Source: Ahaetulla prasina
Taxonomy: Eukaryota; Chordata; Lepidosauria; Squamata; Colubridae
Direction of reading: 5' to 3'
Length of the DNA stretch: 64,000 bases
NCBI RefSeq assembly: GCF_028640845.1
Contig: NC_080540.1
Coordinates: 283,296,524 to 283,360,523, forward strand
Part shown: positions 63,104-64,000 of the stretch, one piece after another
How positions within the stretch are numbered: the first letter of the stretch is position 1
Layout of the letters: every line of letters begins with the position of its first letter
Notes under the pieces: generated by a model
The model's database searches: none
Told to the model about the DNA's origin: nothing
The model's input: the letters and a program-made list of their open reading frames with translations, nothing else
Program-made: the position numbers and the translations under genes

Positions 63104-63693
63104 ATCTTGTATAGAGGAAGAAAACTTTCAGGGACTTATCAAAAAGATTTTGATAGTTATTATAAAAAGAACTTTCGCTGGCTGACATTTTATTTCAGTA
63201 AAGATTTGGAATGCACAGTATGGGCAATTCAACAGCTGCAGAAAATTCTCTCCCACGCATCATTTTCCATGGGTAGCACACGCAAGAGGAGTTCTGCTCA
63301 CAAACACCTCTCACAGGTGCAGAAATCCCAAAGGCAAAAAATGGCAGTTGAAAAAAAATATCTCCAGAGGAGACAGTAGGGAACCACTCTGCTATGAGTG
63401 AAAAAATATCATGATTAATGGCCTCACAAATACAATCAATCAACCAACCAACATTGACTGATCAATGCAGTCACTAGGAGTCATGCTCAAAATAAATCTA
63501 TCCACTACCACCCACTTCAGCCAACTGTAGGCAATAGTATAAGATGACCAGGCCTAGCCCAAAAGAGGGGTCAAGCATGTCATCAAGTCCCTTCATGCTC
63601 ACAAGAGATCTAACTCCAGCCCACCTTGAATTCTACTGACTCTTACCTATTACCAATTTGTTTTGACCATTAGTTCATATTTTTGTTGAAAGT
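63104..63693. other. No recognised gene
   Basis: Nothing identified in this stretch. Confidence 0.4.
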
Positions 63694-64000
63694 CAGGGAT
63701 GGGTTGCTGGGGGTTCGCAGGGGTTCGGGAGAACCTCTAGCTAAGATTCTGTGCAGTTCAGAGAACCTCCAAATCCCACTCCTGGCTGGCCCTGCCCACC
63801 CCTCCCGTCCCCTCCCAGGAGTCCCCATGCTGCCCATTTTGGATGCAGGTAAGCGCAGGGCGTGCACGGAGGCTCAGGGAGGGTGAAAACCAGGCCTACC
63901 GGAAGTTCTAGAGGGCCTCTGGAGCCTGGGGAGGCCATTTTTGCCCTCCCGGAGGCTCAAGTAAAGCCTCCGGAGCCCGGGGAGGGGAAAAAGCCCCCCC
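63694..64000. mobile_element. hAT-like element, left part, cut by the window end
   Basis: Starts cagggatgggttgctggggg. GC-rich interior with 'ggaggctcagggagg' and 'gcctctggagcctggggagg' units. The right terminus is outside the window. Confidence 0.55.

Noticed and set aside
62924..63379. 151-codon open frame as a possible gene
   Set aside because: Held open by a GGAA microsatellite in its middle; no recognised domain.

Overview
The window reads as squamate reptile nuclear DNA, most likely from a snake. The main evidence is repeated 3' ends of a CR1/L3-type LINE carrying a (TTCTA)n, equivalently (AATAG)n, tail, a pattern known from snake genomes as Snake1-type CR1. Tail-bearing Sauria-type SINEs, L2, CR1, L1 and Rex1-like LINEs, and many hAT-type MITEs fit the same assignment. 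No bacterial, organellar or plasmid features are visible, and I found no complete host gene. The window is intergenic or intronic DNA built almost entirely from transposable elements and simple repeats.

Layout. 0-6 kb: a hairpin, a MITE, a Sauria SINE interrupted by a Snake1 LINE, a possible solo LTR and L2 tails. 6.5 kb: the only candidate host exon, 46 codons after a strong 3' splice site. 7-18 kb: a dense field of hAT MITEs, most with readable 8-bp target duplications, plus Tc1/mariner-like MITEs. 18.4 kb: an inverted SINE composite inside a 16-bp duplication. 20-21 kb: an L1 fragment split by a MITE. 25-31 kb: a 5S-rRNA-like relic, a solo LTR inside a mariner MITE, and CR1, R4-like and Snake1 LINEs. 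33-38 kb: a GATA/GGAT satellite, two CR1 copies (one carrying a Sauria SINE), Snake1 tails and a SINE with an 18-bp duplication. 41-45.3 kb: a hAT element holding both a solo LTR and a decayed L2. 46.9-48.3 kb: a Rex1-like LINE whose TA tract holds a perfect foldback. 49 kb: a MITE inside a MITE. 50.6-51.3 kb: an L1 inside a SINE. 52.4-56.95 kb: the best preserved element, an L2 LINE whose ORF2 frame of about 1,017 codons is broken only by two UAG codons. 57-64 kb: more MITEs, LTR pieces, and an L1 with a 5' inversion inside a 20-bp duplication.

The coding capacity seen is reverse transcriptase and endonuclease of LINEs. Functionally, the LINEs (L2, CR1/Snake1, L1, Rex1-like) are the autonomous drivers, the tRNA-headed SINEs with L2-like or other LINE-like tails are their probable passengers, and the hAT and mariner MITEs depend on transposases not encoded here. 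The nesting order gives a relative history of insertions. Two MITE families share target duplications with a central TA, which points to a Buster-type hAT transposase as their source.
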